8,561 nucleotides of DNA from Legionella genomosp. 1 (lineage in GTDB: Bacteria; Pseudomonadota; Gammaproteobacteria; Legionellales; Legionellaceae). Positions within the stretch are counted from its first letter, which is position 1; the number at the start of each line of letters is the position of its first letter. Below the pieces are notes generated by a model. The model did no database searches, was not told the DNA's origin, and saw nothing but the letters and a program-made list of their open reading frames with translations. The position numbers and the translations under genes were made by a program. The stretch is taken from the NCBI GenBank assembly GCA_945865355.1, contig CAMBDN010000104.1:1-8561 (forward strand), in the 5' to 3' direction. This document shows, in pieces, positions 1 through 5,659 of the stretch.

Positions 1-390
1 ATATCCAAGTTTTTGATAAAATCCTTCTGCGGTAATCGAAGAGGGTACAGTGAGGATGTGAATATTCTTTTCTTTTGCTATTTTTTCTAAATGACTCATT
101 AACATACATCCGATATGTTGGCCCTGATTACTCGGCAATATAAAAACTGACCGCACTACATTATCTTCAAGACTGGCCGTACCTATGATGCATTCCTCTA
201 TGATCACAACAAAAACATGTCTTTGCTTTATACGTACAACTACCTGAGCGGGAGAGAAGCTCTTGATTACTTCTTCAATGACAGCGGTGGGATAGTCTTT
301 TGCATTTATCTCTCGCAACGTCTGAATAATAAGATGACTGATTTCGTCAGCATCACCAATTAGAGCGTCGCGAATAACAATGTTAGTCAT
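1..390 (-). CDS. GNAT-family N-acetyltransferase, C-terminus cut by window edge
   Basis: I translated 130 codons from the ATG at 390-388 down to base 1 without a stop. The protein starts MTNIVIRDALIGDADEIS, the usual beta1/alpha1 opening of GNAT enzymes. Around residues 84-104 there is a strand ending in VRSVFILP, followed by SNQGQHIGCMLM. This is GNAT motif A, the Q/R-x-x-G-x-G/A loop that grips the acetyl-CoA pyrophosphate, here Q-G-Q-H-I-G with Gly in the last position less canonical. The visible end, AEGFYQKLGY, is the motif B signature, so only a short C-terminal piece is missing. The enzyme would be a cytosolic acetyl-CoA-dependent acetyltransferase; the substrate cannot be read from sequence. 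A GGAGTGA Shine-Dalgarno lies 7 bases before the start. It sits outside the tRNA scar and is probably host chromosome. Confidence 0.88.
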   Translation of the reverse strand, partial: MTNIVIRDALIGDADEISHLIIQTLREINAKDYPTAVIEEVIKSFSPAQVVVRIKQRHVFVVIIEECIIGTASLEDNVVRSVFILPSNQGQHIGCMLMSHLEKIAKEKNIHILTVPSSITAEGFYQKLGY

Positions 391-395
391 ATTAA

Positions 396-427
396 TCACT
401 CCAACTCATCTGGAGTGAAGTATAGCA
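396..427 (-). promoter_or_regulatory. Extended -10 promoter with adjoining palindromic operator for the acetyltransferase gene
   Basis: On the minus strand, TGCTATACT (427-419) is an extended -10 element. Immediately downstream is a perfect 8-bp inverted repeat, TCACTCCA at 396-403 and TGGAGTGA at 411-418, with a 7-base centre. It would span the predicted transcription start and also contains the Shine-Dalgarno of the gene that starts at 390. It could be a repressor operator or an RNA hairpin hiding the ribosome site. The position at the -10 favours an operator. No good -35 was found, as expected for an extended -10. Confidence 0.45.
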
Positions 428-520
428 ATAACTTTATTGTTTTGTATGGAGTTGGTTTTATCATTCGCTACACCATGAGCTATGACTTTATATTTCCAAC
501 TATGATGACACATTCAAATT

Positions 521-540
521 GCACCCTGACCGCACCCTGA
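521..540. repeat. Two direct copies of GCACCCTGA, 11-bp period
   Basis: GCACCCTGA occurs at 521-529 and 532-540, about one helical turn apart and 47 bp from the tRNA scar. It could be a protein-binding repeat, for example for a recombinase or a regulator, but it lies on the presumed chromosomal side. The rest of 428-586 shows no gene that I can support. Confidence 0.35.
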
Positions 541-586
541 AAATCTGTTTTTAGCCGTGGTATTTATTGTAACTTATTGATTATAT

Positions 587-631
587 TGGTGTCCCAGGCA
601 AGATTCGAACTTGCGACCTGCCCCTTAGGAG
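587..631 (-). other. Attachment-site scar: 3' half of tRNA-Arg(CCT)
   Basis: Read on the minus strand, this is a tRNA from position 32 to the CCA end. It has anticodon loop CTCCTAA (anticodon CCT, Arg), 3' anticodon strand GGGGC, a 5-base variable loop, a perfect T-arm (GCAAG, loop TTCGAAT, CTTGC), 3' acceptor strand CTGGGAC, discriminator A and encoded CCA. The 5' half is absent. Upstream bases (632 onward) read GCGC where GCCCC is needed, and no D-arm or GTCCCAG acceptor strand follows. Cutting at the anticodon loop is characteristic of tyrosine-recombinase integration into tRNA genes. The fragment is probably the chromosomal 3' half, and an intact tRNA should be rebuilt at the far end of the element, outside the window. 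Confidence 0.85.
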
Positions 632-642
632 GCGCAAAACAT

Positions 643-744
643 TAAATCCATCGTTGTCCCGTAAAATCTTAAATTCCTTATAAAATATAGTTTATTCCCA
701 GTTGCTTTGTCTATTGTCGTCCAATACAATACACCTAAATCCAT
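643..744. repeat. Direct repeat TAAATCCAT near the attachment site
   Basis: TAAATCCAT is present at 643-651 and 736-744 in the 173-bp non-coding stretch between the tRNA scar and rhuM. Repeats in this position could be arm-type recombinase sites, but two copies of 9 bp in AT-rich DNA are weak evidence. Confidence 0.25.
702..730 (+). promoter_or_regulatory. Possible sigma70 promoter for rhuM
   Basis: TTGCTT at 702-707 and TACAAT at 725-730 are separated by 17 bases. The -10 matches 5 of 6 consensus positions and the -35 only 3 of 6. It would give a leader of about 70 bases before the rhuM start at 809. Prediction from motif only. Confidence 0.3.
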
Positions 745-808
745 AAATTTGTAGTCACCAGTGTAGGCACCACAATATTTATTAATAACGTCATAACGAG
801 GCCATAGT

Positions 809-1861
809 ATGAGCAATAAACTTCCAGGGAACAAATTGACTATTCGTAATAGTACGGCTGAGTTTCTTATTTTTACCCAACAATCAGGTGAGAATGGGAT
901 TGAGGTTCGCTATGAGGAGGGGTCTATCTGGTTAACTCAAAAACTGATGGCTGAGTTATTTGATGTAACCACTCCCACCATCAATGAACATCTTAAAAAT
1001 ATCTTTGAATCTAATGAGCTTGTTCAAAATTCAGTTATTAGGAAATTCCTAACAACTGCCAATGATGGTAAGAATTACAATACTCAGTTTTATAACTTAG
1101 ATGCCATCATATCCGTTGGTTATCGCGTTAACTCCAAGCGCGCTACACAATTTCGCCAATGGGCAACTCAAATTTTGAGTGAGTTTGCAATCAAGGGTTT
1201 TGTTCTGGATAAAAAGCGGCTTGAAAATGGCAGCTTTCTTGGCGAAGACTATTTTGAACAGTTGCTTGAAGAAATTAGAGAAATTCGTCTGAGTGAACGT
1301 CGTTTTTATCAAAAAATCACCGATATTTACGCAACCAGTGCTGATTACAATAAAAATGCACCAACGACACGAGACTTTTTCGCTAAAGTACAAAATAAAC
1401 TACATTATGCCATTCACGGTCACACGGCATCAGAACTCGTGCTCGAACGCGCAGACAGCAACAAACCATGTATGGGACTCACGAGTTGGGAACATAGTCC
1501 AAATGGAAAAATTCTTAAAACTGATGTGCCTGTTGCAAAAAACTACCTGACAGCAGAAGAATTAGAGTCTCTTGGCCGTATCGTCAATGCCTATTTGGAA
1601 TTAGCAGAAAATCGTGCCAAACGGAAAATTCCTATGACGATGGAAGACTGGGCCACACGATTAGACAAATTTCTTGAGTTTGATGAACGTGATGTATTGC
1701 AGAATACAGGAAAAATTAGTGCAAAAATCGCGAAAGATCATGCTGAGAGTGAGTTTGAGAAATATCGTATCATTCAAGATCGTCTTTTTGAATCTGATTT
1801 TGATAAAGAGATTAAAGCGATTACAGAGAAAATGGAATCGCAGGAGAAGCGTGATCAATGA
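809..1861 (+). CDS. rhuM: RhuM-family protein (virulence RhuM family)
   Basis: The 350-residue protein matches the RhuM family along its whole length. An N-terminal DNA-binding-like module carries IWLTQKLMAELF (40-51), INEHLKNI (58-65), a YNLDAIISVGYRVNS stretch (95-109) and FRQWAT (115-120). A charged helical segment follows (about 145-170). The C-terminal domain has QNKLHYAIHGHTASEL (195-210) and a KPCMGLTSW stretch (219-227). The length is typical of the family, so it looks intact. RhuM was named from Salmonella pathogenicity island 3. Its biochemical role is unknown; relatives are often seen on genomic islands and near restriction systems. The start is supported by GAGG at 798-801. It lies between the attachment scar and the integrase, so it is probably cargo. 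A defence or host-interaction role is inference only. Confidence 0.9.
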   Translation: MSNKLPGNKLTIRNSTAEFLIFTQQSGENGIEVRYEEGSIWLTQKLMAELFDVTTPTINEHLKNIFESNELVQNSVIRKFLTTANDGKNYNTQFYNLDAIISVGYRVNSKRATQFRQWATQILSEFAIKGFVLDKKRLENGSFLGEDYFEQLLEEIREIRLSERRFYQKITDIYATSADYNKNAPTTRDFFAKVQNKLHYAIHGHTASELVLERADSNKPCMGLTSWEHSPNGKILKTDVPVAKNYLTAEELESLGRIVNAYLELAENRAKRKIPMTMEDWATRLDKFLEFDERDVLQNTGKISAKIAKDHAESEFEKYRIIQDRLFESDFDKEIKAITEKMESQEKRDQ

Positions 1862-1883
1862 TGAATATGAGCATTCTATTTCA

Positions 1884-1910
1884 AATTCGGGATTCACTGA
1901 CTCCCGAATT
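1884..1910. repeat. Inverted repeat, 9-bp arms, after rhuM
   Basis: AATTCGGGA (1884-1892) pairs perfectly with TCCCGAATT (1902-1910) around a 9-base loop, 22 bp after the rhuM stop. The stem could end rhuM transcription, but no T-run follows, so an intrinsic terminator is doubtful. An operator is equally possible. Confidence 0.5.
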
Positions 1911-1920
1911 CAAACTATTC

Positions 1921-1970
1921 AATTGTGCAGACGCCGCTTGCACAATTATGCAACGCTGCGTTGCACAATT
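1921..1970. promoter_or_regulatory. Nested palindromes upstream of the integrase: probable operator or recombinase-control region
   Basis: AATTGTGCA (1921-1929) is inverted as TGCACAATT at 1939-1947, and the same 9-mer TGCACAATT recurs at 1962-1970. Between these copies is a nearly gapless perfect palindrome, TGCAACGC-T-GCGTTGCA (1949-1965), overlapping the last copy. The first arm can therefore pair with either of two partners, and the central palindrome competes with one of them. The cluster ends 26 bp before the integrase start. This is a likely binding region for an autoregulating integrase, AlpA-type excision factor or other repressor. In RNA it could form mutually exclusive hairpins. 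No convincing -10/-35 pair was found within it. Confidence 0.5.
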
Positions 1971-1996
1971 TAAAAGCCTGAAAAGAGCGTGTTTTC

Positions 1997-3325
1997 ATGA
2001 GTAAACTGACCGCAAAAGCCGTAGAAAAAGCACTCCCACGCGATAAAGAGTACAGAATTCATGATGGAAACGGACTGTTCTTGCGTGTACGTCCAAGTGG
2101 TTCTAAAAGTTGGTTGTTTTCTTTTGGCTTACCAGGCAACCGTCAGTTATTCAGAATGCCGATTGGAACACTAAGGGATGTTAGCTTGAAGGAGGCTCGT
2201 AATAAAATAATTGAATTGCGTAAATTGGTAGAGAACGGAATTGACCCTCGTACTGCTAAAGCCGCTGCAATTGTCGCTAATGCACAAGCCATCACTATGC
2301 AAGTCTTATTTGATACTTGGATTGAGTTTGAAAAGATTACCTGTAGGGTCACCCCCACATGGATTAAACGCCATGAAGACCGCTGGCGGCTTCACCTGAA
2401 AACAATACTGGGTAATATACTTGCACGAGATATAACCCGAGCGCATTTAGCAACGGCCCTGGATGCCATGACTCGGAAGGGCATTAAAGAAGAAACCCGC
2501 AAAGCTCTGTCCACGCTTAACTTGATGATGGATTACGCATTAACCCGCCATTTTATTGAACTAAACCCTGCGCGCCTGTTAAAGCCAAAAGATTTCGCAG
2601 CAACCGCTAGTAGACCGCGCGACCGTGTATTGTCCTTACATGAATTACGTAGAGTCTGGCAGGTCTTAGATCAATCCAGTGATACAACTCAATCTGATGA
2701 GCAGATATCGGCAATGTCGATTGTGACCACAAGTGCAATTAAACTTTTAATTTTGACTGGCGCACGCCGCGGTGAAATTGCCGCTATGCGCTGGGATGAA
2801 TTAAATCTTGATGAGGGTTTTTGGTTGTTACCATCAGAGAGAACGAAAAATCGTCAAGCACATACTATCTATTTTTCTAATTTAGCAGTTGAAATCATCC
2901 AATCACTATTACCCATATCGGGTAATTCACAGTTTGTTTTTGACACAGGGCATTATCGGGACGGCGGTCATATTCACGCCGATACTCTGACCGGTGTTAT
3001 TGCGCGGTTACGAGGTACGGCAACGGGCGTAAAAAAGAAATTGGCTTCAGATGCTCCTTTAGCTGATATGCCATCTTTTAGTGTACATGACCTCCGAAGA
3101 TCAGCAGCTACAGCATGGGGAGAATATTTGAAAACAGAGCCTCATGTGATTGAGAGGATGTTAAATCATCAGCCTTTGAATAAGTTGATTGCTACTTATC
3201 AGCGAGCGGTTTATGCAGAGGAACAAAGGGATGCTTGGATGAATTGGGGGAATTTAGTTAAGCACCAGATTGCACAAGAGCTTAGTAATGTAATCCCAAT
3301 CAGTCGTGCAGTAAATGATAAATAG
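1997..3325 (+). CDS. int: Tyrosine recombinase / integrase of the P4-like (DUF4102) type
   Basis: This 442-residue site-specific recombinase would integrate and excise the element at the tRNA gene. The N-terminal arm-DNA-binding domain (about 1-90) has the family opening KLTAKAVEKALP, then DGNGLFLRVRPSGSKSW and a PIGTLRDVSLKEAR motif. The core-binding domain spans about 100-200. The catalytic domain (about 210-410) holds the expected residues: R257 in LTGARRGE, K284 in ERTKNR, H364 and R367 in HDLRRS, H391 in MLNHQP, and nucleophile Y401 ten residues later in ATYQRAVY. All are present and the length is normal, so the enzyme should be active. Only a weak purine-rich ribosome site precedes the ATG. 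It reads away from the scar, with rhuM between, and the next gene begins 25 bp later, suggesting co-transcription. Confidence 0.95.
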   Translation: MSKLTAKAVEKALPRDKEYRIHDGNGLFLRVRPSGSKSWLFSFGLPGNRQLFRMPIGTLRDVSLKEARNKIIELRKLVENGIDPRTAKAAAIVANAQAITMQVLFDTWIEFEKITCRVTPTWIKRHEDRWRLHLKTILGNILARDITRAHLATALDAMTRKGIKEETRKALSTLNLMMDYALTRHFIELNPARLLKPKDFAATASRPRDRVLSLHELRRVWQVLDQSSDTTQSDEQISAMSIVTTSAIKLLILTGARRGEIAAMRWDELNLDEGFWLLPSERTKNRQAHTIYFSNLAVEIIQSLLPISGNSQFVFDTGHYRDGGHIHADTLTGVIARLRGTATGVKKKLASDAPLADMPSFSVHDLRRSAATAWGEYLKTEPHVIERMLNHQPLNKLIATYQRAVYAEEQRDAWMNWGNLVKHQIAQELSNVIPISRAVNDK

Positions 3326-3349
3326 ATATATAATTTTAAGGAAACCGAT

Positions 3350-4261
3350 GTGATGGACTTTGATGATTTGATGAAAAAAATTGATTATCTTGTAAGAGTA
3401 AATCCAGCAATTATTCATCCTCCATTAAGCCAATTAGGAAAGACTGTATTAATGCCATCCTATAAACCTATTTCTAAAGAAAAAGCACGGCGAGATTTGT
3501 TAAAGCTTGGGCCAGAGGAAATTGAAAAACTTTATAACGAAGAAATATTAAGGCAAAGAGAAGAACGCGAAATAGAAGAAAAAAAACTTTTCTTTCATCA
3601 GTCCTATTATGACGCTGATTTTAACCATTATGGAAAAAAAGCGCTCTGGTCTATTGATGAGGGTATCACTTTAATTCTTGGAAAAGATCCTCGAAAAGTT
3701 AAGTGGGAAGATATAAAAATCTACTCCCATCTATCACCCCTCGTAAAAAAATTTGAAGAAATAAAAGAATTAGCATCGAGCTATAAAAATGCTGGCCAAC
3801 TATCTGATCCTATAACTCCTGGGAAATTTTTAGCTTGGATACAAAGGATAGGTTTTAATTCGCCGGAAAAATTATTGGAAGTCGTGAATACATTAGGCGT
3901 TCAAATTGCTGATTGGCAAACATTGTATATGCATGCGATAGAATTACTTGATGAAAAAGATCGAGCCATACAAGCATTACAGGTTATAAATGAAAAATTG
4001 GAGTCAAATTATGAGGAGCTTAAGAAGAATCCTCACCAAATGGATGAAGAAAGTGATAACTATGCGCCGGAATTAGACGCAGCAAATATCACTTACAGAG
4101 CTATTATAAATAATCCTAATGAAAACCTCTCTTTTAAAAAGCATGCGGATAAAGTAATAAAAAAACTATATCCAAAATTTTCTGGGGATGCCAAAAAACG
4201 AATAGCAATGGTGATTAATACTATAAAAGGTAGAAAGGGAGGTAGAGGGCGCAATACTTAA
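3350..4261 (+). CDS. Uncharacterised 303-residue protein with coiled-coil segments and basic tail
   Basis: I do not recognise a named family. The protein is soluble and highly charged, with no signal peptide or membrane segment. Residues 44-80 are a Glu/Lys/Arg-rich helix that could form a coiled coil. A central domain follows (about 93-190), with ALWSIDEGITLILGKDPRKV and a FLAWIQRIGFNSPEKLLEVV stretch. Another long helix spans 200-227. The C-terminal 60 residues (NITYRAIINNPNE to the end) finish in a basic, Gly-rich tail, KGRKGGRGRN, suited to nucleic-acid binding. From memory, unnamed proteins with a similar 'W-x-I-E/D-E-A ... G-x-D-P' centre are common near integrases; this should be searched. 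Two starts compete: GTG at 3350 and ATG at 3353, both served by AAGGA at 3338-3342. The gene is more AT-rich than the integrase. Confidence 0.8.
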   Translation: MMDFDDLMKKIDYLVRVNPAIIHPPLSQLGKTVLMPSYKPISKEKARRDLLKLGPEEIEKLYNEEILRQREEREIEEKKLFFHQSYYDADFNHYGKKALWSIDEGITLILGKDPRKVKWEDIKIYSHLSPLVKKFEEIKELASSYKNAGQLSDPITPGKFLAWIQRIGFNSPEKLLEVVNTLGVQIADWQTLYMHAIELLDEKDRAIQALQVINEKLESNYEELKKNPHQMDEESDNYAPELDAANITYRAIINNPNENLSFKKHADKVIKKLYPKFSGDAKKRIAMVINTIKGRKGGRGRNT

Positions 4262-4264
4262 TTT

Positions 4265-4317
4265 AAAACCTACCAACCCATGTAGTCTGGTATTTTCTGG
4301 GCTATAAAAAACCTACC
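4265..4317. repeat. Direct repeat AAAACCTACC in the gap before alpA
   Basis: AAAACCTACC is found at 4265-4274 and 4308-4317, a 43-bp spacing (about four helical turns), each followed by more C residues. It is the main structure in the 155-bp gap between the 303-residue gene and alpA. A pyrimidine run with seven T residues (4324-4330) follows, without a stem. The repeat may be an AlpA or repressor site controlling the operon, which is inference. I could not assign a clear promoter. Confidence 0.35.
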
Positions 4318-4416
4318 CCCCTGTTTTTTTGAAAACACACCAAACAGTTCCATCTATTTCATCAAAAGAAGTGCTTTTAGACTGTCAGGAACATCAACAG
4401 ACAAAGGTGACTTTTA

Positions 4417-4653
4417 ATGAATCAACTACCGCAAACAGGTTATTTGCGCTTATCACAAATACTTGGAAACCCCAAAGGTAATCCACCCACTCCTCCAATA
4501 ATTCCTATCGGCAAATCTTCCTGGTGGGCAGGAGTCAAATCAGGTCGTTTTCCTAAAGCTGTCAAGCTCGGTCCTCGTATCACTGTTTGGCGAGCAGAAG
4601 ACATACGCCAGTTAATAAACAATGGTGTAGGGGGAAAAGAGCATGGAGTTTAA
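4417..4653 (+). CDS. alpA: AlpA-family phage/element transcriptional regulator
   Basis: This 78-residue MerR-like winged helix protein matches AlpA. LRLSQIL (11-17) is the first HTH helix. The family hallmark follows as PIGKSSWWAGVKSGRFPKAVKLGPR (split here as PIGKSSWWAG at 31-40 and VKSGRFPKAVKLG at 41-53), then ITVWRAEDIRQLI (55-67). AlpA of cryptic prophage CP4-57 activates the excisionase-like function that drives excision, and AlpA homologues are standard in P4-like islands and Gram-negative PICIs. Here it would switch excision and/or the replication operon it heads. A Pro-rich insertion (NPKGNPPTPPIIP) separates the first helix from the wing. AAGGTGA at 4404-4410 supports the start. Confidence 0.92.
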   Translation: MNQLPQTGYLRLSQILGNPKGNPPTPPIIPIGKSSWWAGVKSGRFPKAVKLGPRITVWRAEDIRQLINNGVGGKEHGV

Positions 4654-4822
4654 AAACAAACGCCCTGAAGTCGCTGTAACGACCCAAGGGGCTCTTGATA
4701 ATATAAACCAATGCTATGGTACTAACGATAGTCAGACTAATCAAGATTCCAAGCATATAAGTTTTTTCTTGCTACAGGCCATTGATTTAATAACAGAAGA
4801 CAAGCTGTTGGAAGGGGGGTAA
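4643..4822 (+). CDS. Small uncharacterised ORF, 59 residues
   Basis: The ATG at 4643 lies inside alpA and overlaps its 3' end by 11 bp in another frame. A G-rich ribosome site (AGGGGGA, about 4630-4635) precedes it. The product starts MEFKNKRPEVAVTTQGALD and has a hydrophobic, helix-like C-terminal stretch, ISFFLLQAIDLI (39-50). I recognise no family. Evidence for being real is the overlap with alpA, the ribosome site and the 1-bp gap to the next ORF, all typical of a packed operon. Without it, 4654-4823 would be an unexplained hole. Confidence 0.55.
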   Translation: MEFKNKRPEVAVTTQGALDNINQCYGTNDSQTNQDSKHISFFLLQAIDLITEDKLLEGG

Positions 4823-4823
4823 A

Positions 4824-4985
4824 ATGAAAAATACACCATGTTCTAATCATGATTTTTGTGTCCGACTAGAATTAGTTTTACTCACTGAAAAGATGAAATC
4901 TGATTGTTATTCCGAAGAAAAGTCTAGCAAAGAAATTATGCGGGATTTTTTTATTGGGGTTAAAAACTTAAGAGATAGTCAATGA
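4824..4985 (+). CDS. Small uncharacterised ORF, 53 residues
   Basis: It starts at ATG 4824, one base after the preceding stop, behind a strong G-rich ribosome site (GAAGGGGGG at 4811-4819). Its TGA (4983-4985) overlaps the ATG of the initiator gene at 4982, an ATGA junction typical of translational coupling. The product (MKNTPCSNHDFCVRLELVLL...) has three Cys, a hydrophobic stretch at 16-20 and a charged helical C-terminus. No family is recognised. Small proteins in this position in phage operons are often replication or host-takeover accessories, but nothing in the sequence proves that. Confidence 0.55.
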   Translation: MKNTPCSNHDFCVRLELVLLTEKMKSDCYSEEKSSKEIMRDFFIGVKNLRDSQ

Positions 4986-5659
4986 TGCAAGCTCAGATCA
5001 TCGTTGATAGGTTTTTACGAAAGGAACATTCATGTCCATTTATGTTAAATGCTTATGAAAGACTATTGCTTGTTATGCTGGCAAGTTATGCCGGTAATAA
5101 AATAAATTGCTTCCCTTCCCATCAGTCACTTTCAAGAGATTGTGGCATGTCGACAGATTCAGTTAAGCGCAATCTAAAATCATTAGAGAATAAATATTTA
5201 GTAAAAATATTACGTTCTACAGGCTCTAATAATCATTATGAATTAACAATACCCAGTGCTGATGGCACTGAGGGCTCACAGCACCTAGTGTCTAATAGCA
5301 CCACCTACCCAGAGCTACTAGCCCAGACACCTAGTGCTGATAGCCCCCCTAATAACATCAGTAATAACATCAAGAAATATACATCATCTGCCAACAAAAA
5401 ATTACGGTTTAAAACTGGAAAAAAGACTTTTCCTCAAGAGTTTATGATAAATGAATCACACCGAGAAAAGGCAAATAGTTTAAGCCTAGATATTGATTCT
5501 GAATTTGAGCACTTCAAGGAACATCATATAGCCAAAGGAAATCAGTTTGCTGATTGGGGGATGGCATTCCATACATGGTTAAGAAATGCAGCAAAGTTTT
5601 CTCAGCAAAAAAAATCATTCGATAAAACAAATATAATGGCGGGGGTAGGTTTTGAATAA
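4982..5659 (+). CDS. Winged-helix replication initiator-like protein with DnaT-like C-terminus
   Basis: The 225-residue protein has two domains joined by a loose linker. Residues about 20-90 form an HTH_36-type winged helix: LNAYERLLLVMLASYAG, then FPSHQSLSRDCGMSTDSVKRNL (two-part HTH, 44-65) and LENKYLVKIL. This is the fold used by phage O/RepA-like initiators to bind iterons. The linker (about 91-148) is rich in Ser, Thr, Pro and Asn. Residues about 149-207 (FPQEFMINE, FEHFKEHHIAKG, DWGMAFHTWLRNA) resemble the DnaT/primosomal C-terminal domain that binds single-stranded DNA. The linker DNA carries an iteron array, so the gene probably encodes both initiator and origin. It overlaps the gene before by 4 bp and the primase-helicase after by 8 bp. 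The second ATG at 4985 is an alternative start. A purely regulatory role is less likely. Confidence 0.85.
   Translation: MMQAQIIVDRFLRKEHSCPFMLNAYERLLLVMLASYAGNKINCFPSHQSLSRDCGMSTDSVKRNLKSLENKYLVKILRSTGSNNHYELTIPSADGTEGSQHLVSNSTTYPELLAQTPSADSPPNNISNNIKKYTSSANKKLRFKTGKKTFPQEFMINESHREKANSLSLDIDSEFEHFKEHHIAKGNQFADWGMAFHTWLRNAAKFSQQKKSFDKTNIMAGVGFE
5251..5347. repeat. Four iterons inside the initiator gene (candidate origin)
   Basis: Four related copies follow the pattern ACCYAGTGCTRATAGCMC: 5251-5269, 5283-5302 (one extra base), 5307-5325 and 5329-5347. The copies start 32, 24 and 22 bp apart. Each core is itself a dyad, GTGCT-N3-AGCAC, seen best in copies 1 and 4. A further copy in inverted orientation (GGGCT...AGCAC...TAG, about 5273-5289) overlaps copy 2. 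The array lies in the codons for the linker between the two protein domains, where the repeated peptide PSAD appears twice. Dyad iterons at this place in an initiator gene are how the lambda origin is built. Confidence 0.7.
5348..5440. other. AT-rich tract beside the iterons: candidate unwinding element
   Basis: Immediately after the last iteron the DNA becomes strongly AT-rich and A-rich on the plus strand. It begins with an 11-bp direct repeat TAATAACATCA at 5350-5360 and 5362-5372 (12-bp period), and continues through runs such as ACAAAAAATTA. In lambda-type origins such a tract adjoins the iterons and melts when the initiator binds. The role here is inferred from that layout. Confidence 0.5.

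Noticed and set aside
587..665. A complete functional tRNA gene
   Set aside because: The 5' acceptor, D-arm and 5' anticodon strand cannot be found in 632-665; only the 3' half is present.
625..834. 69-codon minus-strand ORF near the tRNA scar
   Set aside because: It starts inside rhuM, covers the non-coding attachment region and ends in the tRNA fragment. No ribosome site or family features.
1335..1348. Iteron-like CCAGTGCTGAT inside rhuM
   Set aside because: Single isolated copy in conserved coding sequence; probably chance resemblance to the 5251-5347 repeats.
1884..1910. Intrinsic terminator after rhuM
   Set aside because: The stem is good, but no T-run follows on either strand, so it was kept as an inverted repeat only.
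1097..1973. Several antisense or out-of-frame ORFs within and after rhuM (1097-1393, 1293-1550, 1661-1897, 1674-1973)
   Set aside because: They overlap the well-supported RhuM reading frame, lack ribosome sites and have low-complexity translations.
2143..2358. 71-codon minus-strand ORF inside the integrase
   Set aside because: Shadow of the integrase frame, which carries all catalytic residues.
4321..4347. Terminator or hairpin around the T-run before alpA (CTGTTT and AAACAG arms)
   Set aside because: AT-rich 6-bp arms with a long loop and no GC stem; too weak.
4440..4622. 60-codon minus-strand ORF opposite alpA
   Set aside because: Lies wholly within alpA, whose family match is strong.
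5251..5372. CRISPR-like array
   Set aside because: Repeats are short, diverged and closely spaced with no unique spacers of regular length, and they lie within a coding frame. They fit iterons.
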